Shown here in pieces: positions 1-11,249 of a stretch of 64,000 nt of DNA; the first letter of the stretch is position 1, and each line of letters starts with the position of its first letter. The stretch is taken from contig BSBM01000386.1 of assembly GCA_027924585.1 (NCBI GenBank), positions 4,674,001 to 4,738,000 on the forward strand. The letters run 5' to 3'. The notes beneath the pieces are model-generated. The model worked only from the letters and a program-made list of their open reading frames with translations, made no database searches and was not told the DNA's origin. This stretch comes from Larix kaempferi (taxonomy: Eukaryota > Streptophyta > Pinopsida > Pinales > Pinaceae). Both the position numbers and the translations under genes were made by a program.

Positions 1-2
1 AA

Positions 3-217
3 CAAGCCGATCAGCACCGTTCTGAGCGCATCTTCCACGCAGCTAACAGGGTTCTTCTTCATCTACAGCCTTCCAAGCAATCCTCCTTGACACTCCAAAG
101 GTGTCAGTGGCCCGAAATGCAAACCGAGGATGCTACCGAGAAACCACTCCTTCAGATTCTGCAGCAATTTCTCCAACCAAAGCTTTGAGGACAGAGCTTT
201 TTCTAAGGGAGAGGGGA
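3..217 (+). pseudogene. Ty3/gypsy pol C-terminal tail
   Basis: The frame starting at base 3 reads QADQHRSERIF and then LQPSKQSSL, which matches the region just after the integrase core in chromovirus-like Ty3/gypsy polyproteins (usual pattern ADQHRSERVF..GD.V.L.LQPY.QSSL). The following sequence up to the stop at 178-180 and the read-through frame (..TKALRTELFLRE) resemble the usual extreme C-terminus before the 3' LTR, but the middle part is missing, so this copy carries an internal deletion. The purine-rich stretch 206-217 just before the LTR would serve as polypurine tract. Only the end of the element is inside the window. Confidence 0.6.
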
Positions 218-602
218 TGTTAGGAACCTATTTCAATCCTTCTCTCTACTATGTTAGTATATTGTTGTTGGACGCATATGCTTTGTAAGTCGTCCCGTAG
301 TATTTGTTGATCCATAGTTTATATTAGCCCATAGTATTGAACCATAGTATTGGACGCATATGCTTTGTAAGTCGTCCCATAGTATTATATGTCCCATGGT
401 TTTGACTCATAGTATTGGGCATAGACTTAGTATATAAGTGTGTGTTGAGGTCATTGAAGGCATCGTGAAGTTAATTGTATTGAGCTTTCTCAAAGGAGGT
501 TGCCCCCTCGAAGTGGCCCGTGATCAATATAAAAGCGATTCTATTCTATTATTTCTAATATCTCGTGTATTTGCATTAATTAATTATTGCAGGTACATCA
601 CA
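218..602 (+). mobile_element. Gypsy LTR (3' LTR of element entering from the left)
   Basis: The segment begins TGTTAGGAACC directly after a purine tract and the pol tail, as expected for a 3' LTR. A TATA-like motif (TATATAA) lies near 431-437. The right end is uncertain; a plausible TG..CA end is ..GTACATCACA at about 602. A stretch of about 36 bp around GGACGCATATGCTTTGTAAG occurs twice, near 268 and 353. No second LTR of this type is in the window, so length and boundary could not be checked by pairing. Confidence 0.5.
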
Positions 603-1262
603 CCTTGATCCTTCAAAAATTGTCAGTTTCTATTATGAAAGTACGGATATTCATTTTCATGCATTCCCAAAAAAAGGAATCCCTACCATGTTTATAATAT
701 TTTTTTGAATCCCAAGTGATGTGTGAGAGGATATGAATTAAATTCTCTCAATATTATCTATTTTAAATTAGGTTCATGTACCAGAAAAGGTTATCTTTTT
801 ACCACAATGGATCGTGTTCGCAAGTGTGACCATGGGGAGGGTTGCGATCCTTCTAGATTCATGAGATGATTTGAAACAACATTGCTCAACCATTATTTTC
901 ATGCTCCCTCTAACCATTTATGTACCAAAGAGGATAAGGCAAAGCTAAATCCCTCTTTCTAATGTTTACTTAACAATGGATCTTCCACAACATCGAGTTT
1001 TCATTCTTTATAGATGATACCATAAGCATATCCCATCATCTCGGTGATCAAGTTATGTTTCTCCATGGATTAAAATATTTTTTTCAAAAAATAATTCAGG
1101 ATATGGTGATCCATCATAGTTTGGAAACATTTTCCTATCATATTATACCCCCATATATTAACTACATCTAGTATGATCACATTTATCTCTCATAGGTAGA
1201 CCTATCCAAATTCATGTCAACCAACTTCTTTGGGGTGAATTGTAAGGGTTTTTCATCTCATA
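603..1262. other. Unassigned AT-rich stretch
   Basis: No ORF above background and no recognisable domain on either strand. The right part probably continues the decayed gypsy pol seen from 1263 onward (RNase H/integrase side of a minus-strand element), but I could not support that with a motif. Confidence 0.35.
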
Positions 1263-2800
1263 TTAAAAATGAACCCGAAATATTTTTGGAAGCATCATAC
1301 TCCAATGGAACTTAGGATTAGTCAAATCATGCACAACTAACAGAGCGGTGATGCGCATGGATATCTTTAAAACTAAGAATACTTTTTCTGCCACTTTAAT
1401 CCACACAAAAGCATTTTTATTAAGAAGGGTTGTTAATGGGGATGCCATTGTACAATACTTATTTGCAAAATTCCTAAAGTATCAGTAAGGGATGAAAACC
1501 CATGTAACTTCTTCAAGTTTGTATGGCTAGTGGATCCTTGTATTGCCACAACCTTCTTAGGTTCCACTCTTGCACCATCTTGTACAAGAATGTGATCAAT
1601 ATATTCAACCCATAAGACCCAAAAAACACATTTGTAGCATTCAATGAACAACTGATGGTCCCAATGGAGTTGCAAGGATTTATTAATATTTTGTACATGG
1701 GAACCCCGAGTTTAACTTCAAATCAAGACGTCTGCATTAAGTAAAATGAACACAAGACCATAAAGATATAGCCTCAAAAATTTCTCCATGCTGCTTTGAA
1801 AGCTAGACGGAATGTTACAAAGTCCAAAGTACATTACCAAAACCTCATAATGACCTTCATATGTACAAAAAGGTATCTTCAAAGTATCAACCTTTTTCAT
1901 CATGATTTGGTGATATCCTGAATAGAGGTTGAGTTTGGTGAAACATTTTGCACCATGGAGCTCATCCAAAATATCATCAATGACTAGGATGGGAAATTTA
2001 TCTTTGATGGTAAGCTTATTCAGGGCACAGAAATTAGGACACATTCACCAAGTTCTTTATTTATTTAAAACCATTACCTTTAGGGATGGAGATAGGATAG
2101 TGTCAGTACAGATGACTCCTACCTCTAGTAGATCATGAATGACCTCTGCAATTTCATTATTTTTGAAAAATGGGTTCCTATACAAACATACATTAAGTGG
2201 TTGGTTTCCTAGAATCTAGGAAATACTATGATCATGATCTATTGCTAATGGTGTTAAACACTTTGATGTATCAAATATATGTTAGCATTTAACCAATACC
2301 CTTTGTAAGGAAATTGGGATTTATAGTGCAATGTTATCTAGAGCTTGGATGGCATGGAAGCTAGAAATAATTCTAGAATTTCCATTATTCAAAAAATTTC
2401 CATTCAAAGGGAACTTATGATTTCAATGGATCCTACCTTTGAGGGTGTGAATATGTGAGTCATGAGTAAAACTCAAGTATAATTCTTTAAATTCCATGGT
2501 AACCGGTCACTTTTCCCTAATACAATATCACAACCACCCATATCTATTCCAAAAATATTATTGTTAAGGTCATAGTCACCCAATTGGAGTCTCACATATT
2601 CATAGAACCCCCACATTCAATCATTCTACCAGTAGCTATCATAATTTAAAGTTGGGGACTGGGAAAACATAAATCTGGAGTTCTTTGGCAATTTTCCAAT
2701 GAGTAAAGTTGTGTTGTGGGTACTACCAATATCATCCAAGGTGACTACTTTTCAGTTCTTCATATAAGCTATAAATTTGAAGGTTTGCAGGGATGAAATA
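1263..2800 (-). pseudogene. Decayed Ty3/gypsy pol: protease, RT, RNase H
   Basis: Read on the minus strand, about 2800 to 2450 carries a protease-like tail (LGDYDLNNNIFGIDMGGCDIV, compare the gypsy pattern FAIDMGGCDIVLG). About 2044 to 1718 carries an RT core (ALNKLTIKDKFPILVIDDIL, LHGAKCFTKLNLYSGYHQI and FGLCNIPSSFQSSM); the usual YFDDIL motif has decayed. About 1690 to 1263 carries the connection/RNase H part (VEYIDHILVQDGARVEPKKV, then PLTTLLNKNAFVW and EKVFLVLK). Frames change repeatedly and stops are common, so this is an old copy. Domain order along the minus strand is correct for gypsy. Its gag side lies beyond Copia-1 at 10277-10720. Confidence 0.75.
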
Positions 2801-3165
2801 ACAGATAAAGCTTGAAAATAGACATTTTTTTCTTCTTCATGGAATTTGGGTTCGACTTCTTCTTCAAGGGAGGATTTTATTTAGAAATCACAAAACATAG
2901 GGGTATTTTCCATAGTGATGTCTTTGAACTGGATAGGAACAATCCCATCCATTTGAAATAAATTCTATTATTTGCACTTATCATCCAGACCATACTTGTC
3001 ATCACAATCAGAGTAGAGTCCCCATCATTTTTGGTATGTCATTTCTTCTAGAGACAACATTTTCACTTTCAATAGAGGACAAGGAATTTCTATTAAGATC
3101 AAACTATGTAGAGTGTGAATACGGAGTGAAAGAGGTTTCATTGCTTTCTGCATTGATCATCGTCT
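2801..3165 (-). pseudogene. Spacer of decayed gypsy element left of Copia-1
   Basis: This stretch lies between the protease remnant and the Copia-1 insertion point. It should correspond to the Gag-protease linker of the split gypsy element. I see no motif in it. It ends with GTCTC (3161-3165), the left copy of the Copia-1 target duplication. Confidence 0.35.
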
Positions 3166-3771
3166 CTGTTAAGATTTAGTATGCTAAGACAGAAAATATT
3201 AGCATTGCATTTCATTTCACAACAATAGCATATACAGGATCACTGAAAGAACAACAAGCACATCATAAACACAAGAGACATATATTTCTCCTGGGAAACC
3301 CTCATGGGGTAGAAAACCCAGCAAAGCTTCCTGAATATAGATGACCAACAAATACAAATATGCAAACCATAGACATGAGATCCTTCTCCTCCATAGCAAA
3401 CCTCTCCCTCACCTATGTGCTATTCACAAGTGAGTGTAGTTTGTGTTAAATGAGGAACACACCTCCTCTATTTATACACAACTCTGACTTGTATTTTATA
3501 TTAACTAGGTCGGCCCCAACTTAACCACTGGGTTAAACACACCATTACAACTAACTAGGCCGACCCCTCTAGGGTGGTCTAATAACCCTTTGACCCACAT
3601 AACACATACATGGCCGACCCCAACTAGGGAAGTCTAATAACCCAAGTTACCACATTCTGACGAAGGAATAAACATCTCCGGATATACAATAAGGTCTTCA
3701 CAGAGGAATGAAACATCTCCGGAATAAAAAAGTACAAATATAATATTCTTACAAGTTACAATATCTCAACA
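3166..3771 (-). repeat. Copia-1 3' LTR
   Basis: 606 bp, TG..CA ends. A TATA-type box (minus-strand TATAAATAG) lies at about 3468-3476. It contains the GGTCGGCC and GGTCTAATAACCC motifs that recur in the LTRs of Copia-2 and, in reverse orientation, Copia-3. Confidence 0.9.
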
Positions 3772-3786
3772 CTCCCCCTTAACGAG
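3772..3786 (-). other. Copia-1 polypurine tract
   Basis: The plus strand reads CTCCCCCTTAACGAG immediately inside the left LTR, i.e. a minus-strand purine run ending AAGGGGGAG next to the LTR, the expected plus-strand primer position. Confidence 0.75.
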
Positions 3787-3899
3787 AAGGATATTATAAC
3801 AACATCTGTAGGAGCAAGGAGTCATCAACATCATACATGATACATCTATAAATCATTGGAAGCTTTCTCAACATCATCAGTAACTCAACCAGTTACTAG

Positions 3900-4545
3900 A
3901 ATATCTTCAGGTCTTCAATACTAGAGTATCAACATCATCAGTATTGAGTCTTCACCTTCTACAGCACTTGAATAGCTACATTAACATCATCATCTGAATC
4001 CTCACAATCAATAGCATCGTCGTCACACGATCATCGTCATCACACAATCATTAGCATCGTCATCTAGATAATCATGATCAGCAGCATTGTCATCTAGACC
4101 ATCACGATCAACATCATCATCTCGATCAACAACATCATCTGGATCATCATGATCATCAACATCTGGATCATCTCGATCTACAGCCTCTGGATCATCTCGA
4201 TCTATGACATTTGGATCATCTCGATCTACAGCATCTGGATCATCTTGATATACAACATATGGATCATCTCGATCTATGGCATCTGGATCATCTCAATCCA
4301 TAGCATCTGAATCATCTCGATCTACGGCATTTGGATCATCTCGATCTATGACATCTGGATCATCTCGATCTACAACATCTGGATCATCTCGATCTACAGC
4401 ATATGGATCATCTCGATCTACGGCATCTGGATCTTCTCGATCTACGGCATCCGGATCATCTCGATCTACGGCATCTGGATCATCTCGATCTACGGCATCT
4501 GGATCATCTTGATCTACAACATCTGGATCATCTCGACTCGATCTA
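3900..4545. repeat. 24-bp minisatellite in Copia-1 3' region
   Basis: From about 4110 the unit GGATCATCTCGATCTACGGC plus ATCT (24 bp) is repeated about 16-18 times with point changes. The stretch 3900-4110 is a looser ATCATC-rich forerunner of the same motif. Because 24 is a multiple of three, the array stays open in several frames (SSRSTASG on plus, DDPDAVDR on minus), but these are by-products of the repeat, not evidence of a protein. It lies between the end of pol and the 3' LTR. Confidence 0.9.
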
Positions 4546-4639
4546 CAACAACACACATGATCCAATTATGGGATGATCAATCCCTCTCTCTTTAAGACAC
4601 CTCTCGTGTCTATGGACAACAAAATCCAGATCTACTTAT

Positions 4640-5005
4640 AGGATGATCAATTCTGATCCTTTTAAGACAAATCTATGTCAAGGGACGATGCAATCCTTGA
4701 TCTGTTTAAGACAAATCCATGTCTAGGGACGATGCAGTCCGTGATCCATTTAAGACAAATCCATGTCTAGGGACGATACAGTCCGTGATCCATTTAAGAC
4801 AAATCCATTTGTAGGGACGATATAGTCCATGATCCATTTAAGACAAATCCATGTCTAGGGACGATACAGTCCATGATCCATTTAAGACAAATCCATGTCT
4901 AGGGACGATACAGTACGCGATCCGTTTAATACAAATCCATGTCTAGGGACGATACAGTCCATGATCTGTTTAAGACAAATCCATGTCTAGGGATGATGCA
5001 ATCCC
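4640..5005. repeat. 44-bp tandem repeat in Copia-1 3' region
   Basis: About eight copies of a 44-bp unit containing TTTAAGACAAATCCATGTCT followed by AGGGACGATACAGTCC. The period was measured between successive GATCC starts at 4743, 4787 and 4831. It directly follows the 24-bp array. Confidence 0.9.
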
Positions 5006-5019
5006 GACCACGGTGCCAT

Positions 5020-5125
5020 TCCTTTTTCATACTGGATGTGACCTAGATCAGATCTAGGATTTACCACCACAGAGCCAGTCCTTTTTCATACTGGATGTGA
5101 CCTAGATCAGATCTAGGATTTATCA
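5020..5125 (-). repeat. Conserved lineage block (two copies)
   Basis: The plus strand holds CCTTTTTCATACTGGATGTG twice (about 5021 and 5080), each followed by ACCTAGATCAGATCTAGG. The same core occurs in the 3' regions of Copia-2 (12253-12345) and Copia-3 (about 52660-52710) despite unrelated neighbouring repeats, which suggests that it is kept for a function such as packaging, priming or 3'-end formation. Confidence 0.7.
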
Positions 5126-5149
5126 CATACATTTTGAACTCAACGTTCA

Positions 5150-5600
5150 GGGACGATGCAGTACTATAATTAATTCTCAGAGACAGATGTCTACGGGTCA
5201 ATTCAGGGGACCGAAGTCCAGGGATGATGCAATCCTTCTCGTCCACTAGGGACTTCTTTCTCGGAGACATATGTCTATGGATCAATTCAGAGGACTGAAG
5301 TCCAGGGATGATGCAATCCCTCTCGTCCACTAGGGACTTCTTTCTCAGAGAATATGTCTACAGATCAACTCAGGCAACCAAATTCCAGGGATGATGCAAT
5401 CCCTCTCGTCCACTAGGGACTTCTTTCTCGGAGACATATGTCTACGGATCAGTTTAGGGGACCGAAGTCCAAGGATGATGCAATCCCTCTCGTCCACTAA
5501 GGACTTCTTTCTCGGAGACATATGTCTACGGATCTCTTTTAGGACATGTGTCCAAGGATGATACAATCCACTTGTCTACTTAGACGAAGTCTAAGGACCA
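5150..5600. repeat. About 84-bp tandem repeat in Copia-1 3' region
   Basis: About five copies of a unit running through GGGATGATGCAATCCCTCTC, GTCCACTAGGGACTTCTTTC and TCGGAGACATATGTCTAC. The unit length is close to 84 bp, giving an open minus-strand repeat of about 28 residues (DCIIPGL..SPRKKSLVDER). Individual copies carry small deletions. Confidence 0.9.
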
Positions 5601-5714
5601 CTCATCGACCTCATCATCAGTATCACCAATACATGTATCCACATCATCGATATACTATCTTCATGATCGATACAAGTATCCATATCATCATCATCGACCA
5701 TATAACTCCCCCTT

Positions 5715-6398
5715 TCAAGGAGGATCCTTCTGAACTACACCAAGCTTGTCTCGAAAATACTCAAACTTTACTCGAGACAGAGGTTTGGTCAATACATCAG
5801 CAACTTGTTCGTCAGTGCTCACATAATCAAGATTCATAACTCCTTTTGGCACCATATCCCGTATATGGAAATATTGGATCTCTATGTGCTTTGACATATC
5901 ATGGAATACTGGATTCTCTGTCATCTTGATACAACTCTGGTTGTCACACAGGATCACAGTGGAGTCCATCTCTAAGTCAAACAATCCTGATAACAACTTC
6001 TGAAGCCATATCGCTTCACAACTAGCAGAGCAAGCAGCTATATATTCCTCTTCAACTATGCTGAGAGCCACACTAGACTGCTTCCTGCTAAACCACGAGA
6101 TCATGGCAGATCCCAAGCAATAACATCCTCCTAATGTGCTCTTCCTGTTTAATACACTTCCTGCCCAAACAGTATCTGTGTAGCCATCCAATCTGAAACC
6201 ATGATCTCCAAGATAACATAGACCAAAGTCTATCGTTCCCTTTAGGTACCTCATCACATGCTTTGCAACTATCAGGTGAACACATCTAGTTTCCACTAGA
6301 TACTGAATCAAGGTGTTACCAGCAAAGCATGTATCTGGCTTGGTATTTGTCAGATACATCAATGACCCAATAATCTGTCTGTACAGAGTCATATCCAC
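5715..6398 (-). pseudogene. Copia-1 RT end and RNase H
   Basis: An open stretch of 227 codons covers the end of the copia RT and the RNase H domain: TLYRQIIGSLMYLTNTKPD, then HVMRYLKGTIDFGL, then ISWFSRKQSSVALSIVEEEY, then ILCDNQSCIKMTENPVFHD, KHIEIQYFHIRDMV and the C-terminal ADVLTKPLSRVKFEYFRDKL. The usual DSDWAG motif reads TDTVWAG, and ALSTAEAEY reads ALSIVEEEY. A stop separates it from the RT part upstream. It is the best preserved coding part of this element but cannot make a full polyprotein. Confidence 0.85.
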
Positions 6399-6401
6399 TA
6401 A

Positions 6402-7310
6402 CTATGAGGAGTCATCAGCTAATAGCTTCAAGTTGGAGTCCATGGGAGTGGCCATGGATTCACATTCCAACATATCAAATCTTCTCAAGAATTCCACAAC
6501 ATACTTTCCCTGGTTGAGAAAGATTCCTTCTGAGCCATGCCATACATCCAGACTTAGGAAGTAATGTATCAATCCGAGATCTTTCATATCAAATTCTGTA
6601 GCTAGCTTCTCCTTGCTTTCCATGATTTGTTTCTCATTCCCTATTAGAAAGAGATCATACACATATATTAATAGTATCATCCATAACCTTAAGGTATAGG
6701 TTAGGATCAACTTTACTTCTGGTAAAGCCCAAAACACATATTTCATTAAAATTGGAAATATTTTATTACAAGGATATTAGTAGAATTGTGTTTTTTGGTT
6801 ATTTTGGAATTCTAGATCTACTATTTAATTACAAATTTACTGAAATATGTATTCCAAGCTTGTCAAGAAGCTATCAATTCTCTTGATGTAACTGAACATC
6901 ATCTACACTATGTAGTGAGTGTTATTCTGCATATCTATCTAATCCATCTCCCATCAGATGGGCCTACGGATATGAGCCTCAAGATCATTCGAACTCTGTG
7001 GTGAGTTCCTTCTTACATCCATCTAAGAGAAGAATTCCATCTATATATGGACACCATCTTCAACCTTGTAGAAAAGGTTGAAATCTGCATCACCCATGGT
7101 AATCATTAAGCTCATCAAATGACTATCGATCCTAGGAGCCCGTACAAAGCTTTCTTTAATTACACCATTAAGAGAATGGTCTTATCGAGCCACTTGGAGA
7201 AAACATCTCATCATGATCCTCTTCCTCTTTCTAAGAGAATCTTCTAGCCACGAGCCTTCTATAGCATGTTTGATTTGTAAGTCTTCTTGTTGAACATCCA
7301 TCACTTGTTC
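6402..7310 (-). pseudogene. Copia-1 RT remnant with deletions
   Basis: From 6746 to 6402 the frame reads VYDLFLIGNEKQIM, FDMKDLGLIHYFLSLDVW and FLRRFDMLECESMATPMDSN, i.e. RT palm and thumb; YVDDL has become YVYDL. Up to about 7310, out-of-frame pieces are still recognisable: YKVEDG, KKALYG fused to a broken KT.FLNGV, and QKEG.DYDEMFSP, with stops and an internal deletion between the FLNGV and KKALYG motifs. Confidence 0.65.
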
Positions 7311-8464
7311 GGTGTTCATCATCATAGCACATGATATTTTCTACAAATCAAAGTTAATCACATGATTAGTAATACTTCATAATCATCAAATTATGATAAC
7401 CTACTATGCATACCGATATGATTCACATAGTCATGCAACTATCGTGACCAATATCTTGGCACAACACTTTTCCATATCCTGTATGCATACAGTGGATATC
7501 TAGATGCCTTCCATCTCTACCAAAACATACTGTCAAGAGCATGCACAACTCTCAGCATGTCAGCAAATAGGTTTCATTCTAGATAAAAAACAATGGAATG
7601 TTTGTCCAATCTTACCCATCATATGCAAATTAGTAGTATATTGTTCAATGCTATATGAATGCTTACACTATGCATGATATATTCTAGGAATACAAATATA
7701 CATGCAAGCAATATCATTTACTATTTCAGAGATTCAAATAACAACTCAAATACTTATCTTTTATGTTGAGTGGTTGCCTCCCGCTTGATCTCTATATGTC
7801 TTTGAACTTCTATTCATCCTGGTCCACTATGCATGCTCAACTGTGCACTAGTGTCATCCTCATGATCTCATACACAATCATACATTCATTAGTATACTAT
7901 CAAAACATGATAATCTTAAGTATGTATGGTCATGATCATTTCATACATAGGTATGCTTACCTAAGATCCTAACAAAGTAGGATTCTAACTTGATATAGGA
8001 AAACATATCTGGATTATCAAGCTTCGTTATGTCTTAACATACCCAAACAATATCTTCTTTGTTCTCTTCAATGATTTAGAGACCTTGTGCTAGAACCTGC
8101 ATATCTCATAGGTTAAGTATAGTAGGACAAAGTCATGCATGCCTCATAAGTAGAGTTTCTCTGTGATCAAAGATTATGGATGAGTCTTTGTATTCATGTC
8201 ATCATGGTTGTAGAACTTGATTTGTCTTTCTTGATGTACCTGTATCTTGTTAGCAGACAACATCATCCTCATACAACACCACAAGTGCATTAGTACAATC
8301 ATAAGAGTCATAACCTTAATCAATGAATGCCTTCTATCATTCACATGCATTCATTATCAAACAATCATAATTTTACTAATCTCAATAACATGAAGAAAAA
8401 CATATCATAAGCTTAACCATGAACAGATTTCAACACATACCTGTATCTCCTCAAGTCATACCTA
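7311..8464 (-). other. Copia-1 internal region without recognisable domain
   Basis: By position this should hold the Gag end, protease and integrase. I could not identify DSGAS, the HHCC finger or the integrase core in any frame. There is no ORF of note except a 69-codon plus-strand one at 7763 without a motif. Confidence 0.4.
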
Positions 8465-8515
8465 TGAGGGAATTCTTGTAGTCTTCTTATGTAAGGCCTT
8501 AGCTTCATCTCCCCC
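8465..8515 (-). pseudogene. Copia-1 gag trace
   Basis: The minus strand reads GDEAKALHKKTTRI, matching the EEEAKALHKKNLVEAKRI stretch near residue 45 of Copia-2 Gag. The first about 40 codons of Gag are missing, so leader and Gag are joined by a deletion. Confidence 0.55.
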
Positions 8516-9654
8516 TGAAACTAGATCTGGAGCTTGATTAGGGTTTTCCAAAGAAACCCTAAAAATTCAAACTTTGAATTTCACACTTCTGAATGGATGG
8601 AAAGATGTGCCTTGCTGAGCTGATCAAGCTAGCATACTTCAATTTTGAAATCTCCAAAATTTGACCCCTCAAAATTGCCTTTGAAACTTCTAGATCTTCT
8701 AGACAGGATCCCAAACTAGGGTTTCATGAAGCCCACCCTTCTTCCCAATCAAAAGGTTCGATCCAAAGCTCGAAACTCATATTTTTCTGAGGAGCTTCCA
8801 GCCGTGGTCACAGAATTCAAAATTCCAACTTTTGCAGAAGCCCTAATTTTCCACCTTTCTGATCAAAATCCCAAACTGGGATTTGATCAAGATCGGTCTT
8901 CTACCCAACCAAAAAATTTGATCTTGTTCTCTAAATTTCGATTTTGATGAGTATCATTCATCCGTGGTCTCCGATTACAAAAATTCCAACTTTCTCCAAA
9001 GCCATGAATGAAGGTGCTAAAAAACAAATTATGTTTTAATAGAAATATGTACCTGATTGTTTCTGGTGTAACTTTGAAATTTTCGATCCACAGGGTCTGA
9101 AATTTTTTTCTGTGATAGCGTGACCTGTCATATTTCGAACCTGATAGGTATGACCTCAATTGGATTCCCTGAGAGAGAGTTATGGCAAGTGTCGCAACGT
9201 GACCTATTTATGGGATAAAATAGGAGAGTGAACTTGTACGGAGTTCCACGTGTCACTCGTTCAACTTCAGCCTCTGAAAAGGTTTCCTAAGATAGTAAAA
9301 TACTTGCACTACCTGTTTGTTTTTACGAAATTTAATTTGGATCTTCCTAGCCCAAGTTATGATTTTTTTTCCTAGGTCACCTGATTATGACTGAGATCTG
9401 GAAGAGGCAGAAACCCTAGCTTGTATTGATCATAAATCACAAAGTACAACGACTCTGAGGGTGTCCTTTGGACACAAGGTACCTGGGGATGTTATCTACG
9501 ACCTGTAAAGGTTTCAGATCCTGAACCTTTTCCAAAATGGATTTATAGGGAAAATTCCACGATGGCTGTTTTTTTCTATACAAAACCCTAACCTTCAAGT
9601 TGTCGCAAGTGAAGCAAGTGTCGTAAGTGCCATACATTGCCTTCCTTCAAGTTA
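8516..9654 (-). other. Copia-1 5' leader
   Basis: Untranslated leader between PBS and gag. It shares sequence with the leaders of Copia-2 (17112-17658) and Copia-3 (33443-34003), for example AAACCCTAAAAATTCAAACT and the block around CTGAGCTGATCA. It is longer than theirs, partly because a segment of about 160 bp is duplicated (about 8711-8850 and 8870-9000). The plus-strand ORFs at 8726 and 9437 show no motif. Confidence 0.65.
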
Positions 9655-9666
9655 GCTCTGATACCA
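9655..9666 (-). other. Copia-1 primer-binding site
   Basis: The minus strand reads TGGTATCAGAGC directly after the 5' LTR, a perfect match to the usual initiator-methionine tRNA primer site of plant copia elements. Confidence 0.9.
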
Positions 9667-10271
9667 TGTTAAGATTTAGTATAATAAGATAGAAAATATT
9701 AGCATTTGATTTCATTTCACAACAATAGCATATACAAGATCACTGAAAGAACAACAAGCACAGCATAAACACAAGAGACACAAATTTATCCTGGGAAACC
9801 CTCATGGGGTAGAAAACCCAGCAAATATACCTCAATATAGATGACCAACAAATACAAAGATGCAAACCATAGACATTAGCTCCTTCTCCTCCATAGAATA
9901 CCTCTCCCTCACCTATGTGCTATTCACAAGTGAGTGTAGTGTGTGTTAAATGAGGAACACACCTCCTCTGTTTATACACAACTCCGACTTGTATTTTATA
10001 TTAACTAGGTCGGCCCCAGCTTAACCACTAGGTTAAAAACCCCATTACAACTGACTGGGCTGACCCCTCTAGGGTGGTCTAATAACCCTTTGACCCACAT
10101 AACACATACAGGGCCGACCCCAACTAGGGAAGTCTAATAACCCAAGTTACCACATTCCGACGAAGGAATAAACATCTCCGGATATACAATATGGTCTTCA
10201 TGGAGGAATGAAACATCTCCGGAATAATAAAGTACAAATATAATATTCTTAGAAGTTACAATATCTCAACA
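9667..10271 (-). repeat. Copia-1 5' LTR
   Basis: 605 bp, the partner of 3166-3771, with TG..CA ends and a downstream GTCTC duplication. The TATA region has one change relative to the other LTR. Confidence 0.9.
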
Positions 10272-10276
10272 GTCTC

Positions 10277-10720
10277 TACTTCCAGAGCCATCTAATATGC
10301 CTCCAAATATGTAGTAGAATGTTTCATTCTAATTTTTTATTTAAGTTCCTCCTCTGAGGAACTAATGAAATGTTATTTATAGAAAGCATCTATTAATTTT
10401 CTTGTATGGATAGCTAGTTGTTCAAAGGATGAGACAAATTCTACGCTTGAACCTATTTCCCGTAACTTGGTAAGTCACTCCAATTAATGATTATATCATT
10501 TGTAATGGACATGGATAGCTTTAAGAAATAGATTCTAGTTGATGTAGCACTCATATCCATTTTTATGCCACTCCCTCCATTTCCATTGATTTAAATATAA
10601 ATGCAAGACCCCCACCCTAAGTTTCATCATGTCATGAGTAATTCCATGAAGGGATAAGTAATGCTCCATTTGGGTGACCCATCCTAATGTGTCGGAACCA
10701 TAAAACTCATTCAATTCCAC
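10277..10720 (-). pseudogene. Decayed Ty3/gypsy gag
   Basis: Minus-strand codons read MELNEFYGSDTLGWVTQMEH then YLSLHGITHDMMKLRVGVLH, which is the start of a plant Ty3/gypsy Gag domain (pattern FDG.DPLGW..Q.E.YF..HGI....K...). This is the Gag half of the element whose protease and RT lie at 1263-2800. Copia-1 inserted between the two halves, as the GTCTC duplication shows. Confidence 0.7.
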
Positions 10721-11249
10721 CTTATGAAAATAATTCCATGTTTATTATCCATCGAGGGGGGGTTATAGCTATAACAACCCAAATGGTGTTGCTAGTGGCT
10801 AAATACTCCCAAGTGATATGCTTCTTCTTGGTGTGGTTCCCTATGATGTGTATTCCAAGGGACTTCATCTAATATTCCATGAGATGATAGTTGATATAGG
10901 GATTCATATACCTATCAAATTATGATCTACCTTCCAATATAACTTATTATCCAAGTTTTGATCTAGGATGGTTACCTAATATCGAAGTTGATGAATATGT
11001 ATTGTATACTAGTGATCATTGTATTGGATATTTTATTAAATAGTATTGTATGATTCTTCTCGGGTGTCAATATTCATGCCATAAGAGAAGGTTTTCCTGT
11101 TCTCTAAGGTCGTGCAAGGTGATATATATGGAGGAGGACCGTCCACTATGGGATTATGAGGTGAGAATAAAGTTTGCATGGTATTGAAGGCAAGGAACTA
11201 CTAGGTTCTATAGCTCTATAATACACATACATGGTCCAATAATAGTAGT
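10721..11249. other. Unassigned stretch, probably gypsy leader
   Basis: Upstream of the gypsy gag remnant on the minus strand. No ORF and no LTR end could be recognised. Confidence 0.3.

Larger units (their letters stand above)
3166..10271 (-). mobile_element. Copia-1, complete LTR retrotransposon with decayed internal region
   Basis: The element is bounded by two about 605-bp LTRs (3166-3771 and 9667-10271) starting TGTTAAGATTTAG and ending ATATCTCAACA on the plus strand, and flanked by a perfect 5-bp duplication GTCTC (3161-3165 and 10272-10276). The PBS at the right LTR and purine tract at the left LTR show that it reads on the minus strand. Internal coding sequence is reduced to a short gag trace and broken RT/RNase H. 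About 1.9 kb of the 3' part is tandem repeats. Comparing the LTRs by eye gives about 36 differences in 605 (about 6%). It sits inside the old gypsy element. Confidence 0.9.

Noticed and set aside
4276-4565. Long Ser-rich (plus) and Asp-rich (minus) open frames that could be read as repeat proteins
   Set aside because: Both come from one 24-bp minisatellite whose length is a multiple of three; no start context, no domain, and open on both strands.
4640-5000. Regular array considered as CRISPR-like
   Set aside because: Units are directly adjacent copies of a whole 44-bp sequence without unique spacers, and the setting is a plant retrotransposon.
5061-5566. Minus-strand frames with repeated SPRKKSLVDERDCIIPGL
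   Set aside because: Product of the 84-bp tandem repeat in the Copia-1 3' region, downstream of the pol stop; no known domain.
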